Shown here one piece after another: positions 62,522 to 64,000 of a stretch of DNA of 64,000 nt. The notes below the pieces were generated by a model. That model saw only the letters and a list, made by a program, of their open reading frames with translations, searched no databases and was not told the origin of the DNA. The stretch comes from Pseudomonas delhiensis. Its GTDB lineage: Bacteria; Pseudomonadota; Gammaproteobacteria; Pseudomonadales; Pseudomonadaceae. Position 1 is the first letter of the stretch. Each line of letters starts with the position of its first letter. The position numbers were made by a program, and so were the translations under genes. The DNA is taken from assembly GCF_900187975.1 (NCBI RefSeq), contig NZ_FZPC01000018.1, forward strand, positions 1-64,000, written 5' to 3'.

Positions 62522-62825
62522 TTCGCCCTACGTCACGGGTAGGCCCGGCGTAGGGCGCATAACGCCTACGGCGTTATCCGCCGCTTTGCCGTGCCCTCCG
62601 GCGGCTCCGAGGCTGACCTGGGCATTGGCCGTGGCCCCGGCGCATCGGCGGATAACCGCGAACGGTTATTCGCCCTACGTCACGGATAGGCCTGGCGTAG
62701 GGCGCATAACGCCTACGGCGTTATCCGCCGCTTGGCCGTGATCCTCCGCGGCTCCGAGGCTGACCTGGGCATTGGCCGTGGCCCCGGCGCATCGGCGGAT
62801 AACCGCGAACGGTTATTCGCCCTAC
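62522..62825. repeat. GTAGGGCG-family tandem array, 147-bp unit
   Basis: After the AraC gene: a truncated inverted element (ending 62531), then forward (62550-62583), inverted (62646-62678), forward (62697-62730) and inverted (62793-62825) elements. Both forward and inverted elements are offset by exactly 147 bp. Spacers between forward and inverted elements (62 nt) differ from copy to copy by a few substitutions. The layout equals that at window positions 1-158. No gene seen. Confidence 0.92.
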
Positions 62826-62869
62826 GTCTGGGCGTGGGGAAATGCCTGCTGGGAAAAATCGCAGGCAAT

Positions 62870-62898
62870 AAAAAACCCGCCGGTTAAGGCGGGTTTTT
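62870..62898 (-). terminator. Terminator of tRNA-Pro
   Basis: Stem CCCGCC/GGCGGG with a six-base loop, flanked by A5 and T5; on the minus strand a T-run follows, eight bases past the tRNA 3' end. Confidence 0.92.
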
Positions 62899-62905
62899 CG
62901 GGAAT

Positions 62906-62982
62906 TGGTCGGAGCGACTGGATTCGAACCAGCGACCTTCTCGTCCCGAACGAGACGCGCTACCAAGCTGCGCTACGCTCCG
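62906..62982 (-). tRNA. tRNA-Pro, anticodon CGG
   Basis: 77 nt including an encoded CCA. The acceptor stem is CGGAGCG/CGCTCCG (7 bp), the anticodon stem-loop is TCTCG-TTCGGGA-CGAGA with anticodon CGG, and the T-loop contains GGTTCGAATCC. It reads codon CCG, common in this genome type. An immediate terminator suggests a single-gene transcript. Confidence 0.95.
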
Positions 62983-63065
62983 TTTGATGGCGCGCATTCT
63001 ACCGAAAAACTTTTGATGCACAAGGGGTTAGCGAAAAATTTTTCAGAAATATTTTCCTCCCCCCG

Positions 63066-63106
63066 AAAAAGCCGACGCCCCGCGGGACTCGGAGTCCGGC
63101 GGGGCG
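63066..63106 (-). terminator. Terminator of the small lipoprotein gene
   Basis: An 8-bp GC stem (CGCCCCGC/GCGGGGCG) extended by GGACT/AGTCC after one mismatch, followed by TTTTT on the minus strand. Confidence 0.85.
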
Positions 63107-63128
63107 CCCGGGTGCTGGCGGTCGGGGA

Positions 63129-63350
63129 TCAGAGATCCTTGACGGTGCGCACCTGGTCCTTGTTCACGCGTACGCGTTTGCCGTCCAGTTGTTCGAATTC
63201 ATAGAAACCGGTGTCGTCGTCGTACTTGGGCGTGTCGACGGACTGGATCTCGCGGCCGTCGTTCAGGGTGATGACGCTGGGGCTGGAGCAGCCAGCGAGT
63301 GCGCCAAGGCCCAGGACGAGCAGGAAAGCTGGGAGCGCGCGATTGATCAT
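63129..63350 (-). CDS. YgdI/YgdR-family lipoprotein
   Basis: 73-residue protein. The signal peptide ends in lipobox LGALAGC, and the mature part SSPSVITLNDGREIQSVDTP is the YgdI/YgdR pattern of small SH3-like lipoproteins of unknown role. AGGAGA lies eight bases before the ATG, which settles the start. Confidence 0.9.
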   Translation of the reverse strand: MINRALPAFLLVLGLGALAGCSSPSVITLNDGREIQSVDTPKYDDDTGFYEFEQLDGKRVRVNKDQVRTVKDL

Positions 63351-63451
63351 TCGTATATCTCCTGTACGAATCGAGGTTTGTTCGGACTTTCCGACTGGGA
63401 GAATAGTGGCAAAGTTCCCCGTCATTTCTCGAAAGACCCTGGATCGAGCGT

Positions 63452-64000
63452 CTAGCCCGGGCTGTTCAGCAACTCGGGGGAGTTCAGGTTGGCCAGGCGC
63501 GGGTCGTCCCTGGCGCAGGCCACCGGGCATGCCCCCAGGGGCAGCAGGACCTGGCGCGGGCTGCGCTCGCCGCGTTGCCAGGCGGCTTCCAGCTGGGGCG
63601 CCAGGGCCTTGGGCAGGATGCAGAACAGCGGCTCCCAGTGCTCGCCGTCGTGCAGCATGTGCGGTACTTCGGGTCGCGCGGCGGCGGCCTGGCGCAGGCG
63701 CCCGATGAGTTCCTCGTCGAACAGCGGGGCGTCGCAGGGCAGCACCAGCAGCCAGGGGTGGCGGGCGGCCCGCAGGCCGGCGCGGATGCCGGCGAGCGGG
63801 CCGGGGTAGTCCGGGGTGTCGTCGTGCACCAGTTGGTCGGCGTAGGCACGGTAGATGTCGGCGTTGCGGTTGCAGGAGACGATCAGGTCGTCGCTCAGCG
63901 GGCGCACGCGTTCGTGCAGGTAGCTGATCAACGGGCGCCCGCGCCATTCCAGCAGGCCCTTGTCGCGCCCCCCCATGCGCTGGCCGCGGCCCCCGGCGAG
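63452..64000 (-). CDS. mobA: Molybdenum cofactor guanylyltransferase MobA (N terminus outside window)
   Basis: Partial. The frame enters the window at 64000 with [19 protein letters not shown], the nucleotide-binding motif of MobA; only the first few residues are missing. Visible motifs include [17 protein letters not shown] and [12 protein letters not shown], with the metal-binding aspartate. MobA adds GMP to molybdopterin to form the bis-MGD cofactor. A start at 63976 would cut the motif in half and is rejected. Confidence 0.92.
   Translation of the reverse strand, partial: LAGGRGQRMGGRDKGLLEWRGRPLISYLHERVRPLSDDLIVSCNRNADIYRAYADQLVHDDTPDYPGPLAGIRAGLRAARHPWLLVLPCDAPLFDEELIGRLRQAAAARPEVPHMLHDGEHWEPLFCILPKALAPQLEAAWQRGERSPRQVLLPLGACPVACARDDPRLANLNSPELLNSPG

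Noticed and set aside
62522-62825. Possible CRISPR array
   Set aside because: Only two units, alternating orientations and similar spacers; no cas genes in the window.
62822-62982. Prophage or island attachment at tRNA-Pro
   Set aside because: The tRNA is intact with its own terminator, and no integrase or second copy of its 3' end is present in the window.
63976-63976. ATG at 63976 as mobA start
   Set aside because: It would remove the LAGGRGQR nucleotide-binding motif, which is in frame up to the window edge.

Overview
This window is a GC-rich chromosomal segment from a Pseudomonas close to the P. aeruginosa group. The evidence is the set of encoded proteins and a gene order that, from memory, follows the P. 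aeruginosa PAO1 stretch from murB (about PA2977) to mobA (about PA3030). Nearly every reading frame has a clear household homologue, often in tightly overlapping operons.

Layout. 0.2-7 kb: envelope operon on the minus strand (comEC, exbB, exbD, lpxK, a Trm112-like protein, kdsB, a low-molecular-weight phosphatase, murB). 7-11 kb: a DUF2062 membrane protein, a repeat block, and the lipoprotein exporter operon lolC-lolD-lolE. 11-16 kb: a PilZ-like protein, a small secreted protein and a glycerophosphodiesterase, then sthA and apbE. 16-23 kb: a complete tripartite ABC-2 efflux operon (membrane fusion, double ATPase, two permeases, outer-membrane factor) with a divergent CecR-like TetR regulator; from memory this sits where PAO1 has its nqr genes. 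23-31 kb: aroP-like permease, an unusual long GAPDH, mfd, csiV-like gene. 31-34 kb: a SWIM/SNF2 helicase, probably accessory. 34-43 kb: methylthioinosine phosphorylase, nagZ, a YkuD L,D-transpeptidase without signal peptide, psrA, the SOS pair lexA-sulA, two small conserved genes, topA and a DUF1653 protein. 43-54 kb: the fadB-fadA beta-oxidation operon, small proteins, uspA, uup, slt and a MOSC protein. 54.5-62.5 kb: cheV, then a four-gene minus-strand operon (alkyl-DHAP synthase-like, GlpD-like, FGGY kinase, YegS-like lipid kinase) with a divergent AraC-type regulator. 62.9-64 kb: tRNA-Pro(CGG), a small lipoprotein gene and the C-terminal part of mobA.

Between these blocks lie seven repeat-filled gaps built from two families of short imperfect palindromes (called here the GTAGGGCG family and the GTAGGAGC family). 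Within each family the two arms of the stem change together, so structure is kept while sequence changes. One 147-bp tandem unit is present at both ends of the window in the same orientation.

The best candidate for an undescribed system is the 55.6-62.5 kb operon, whose gene content fits ether-lipid or alkylglycerol metabolism. Other points worth attention are the co-varying repeats, an 18-bp perfect inverted repeat overlapping the fadA stop codon, the apbE gene without nqr neighbours, and the apparently cytoplasmic L,D-transpeptidase next to nagZ. PAO1 comparisons are from memory and were not checked by search.
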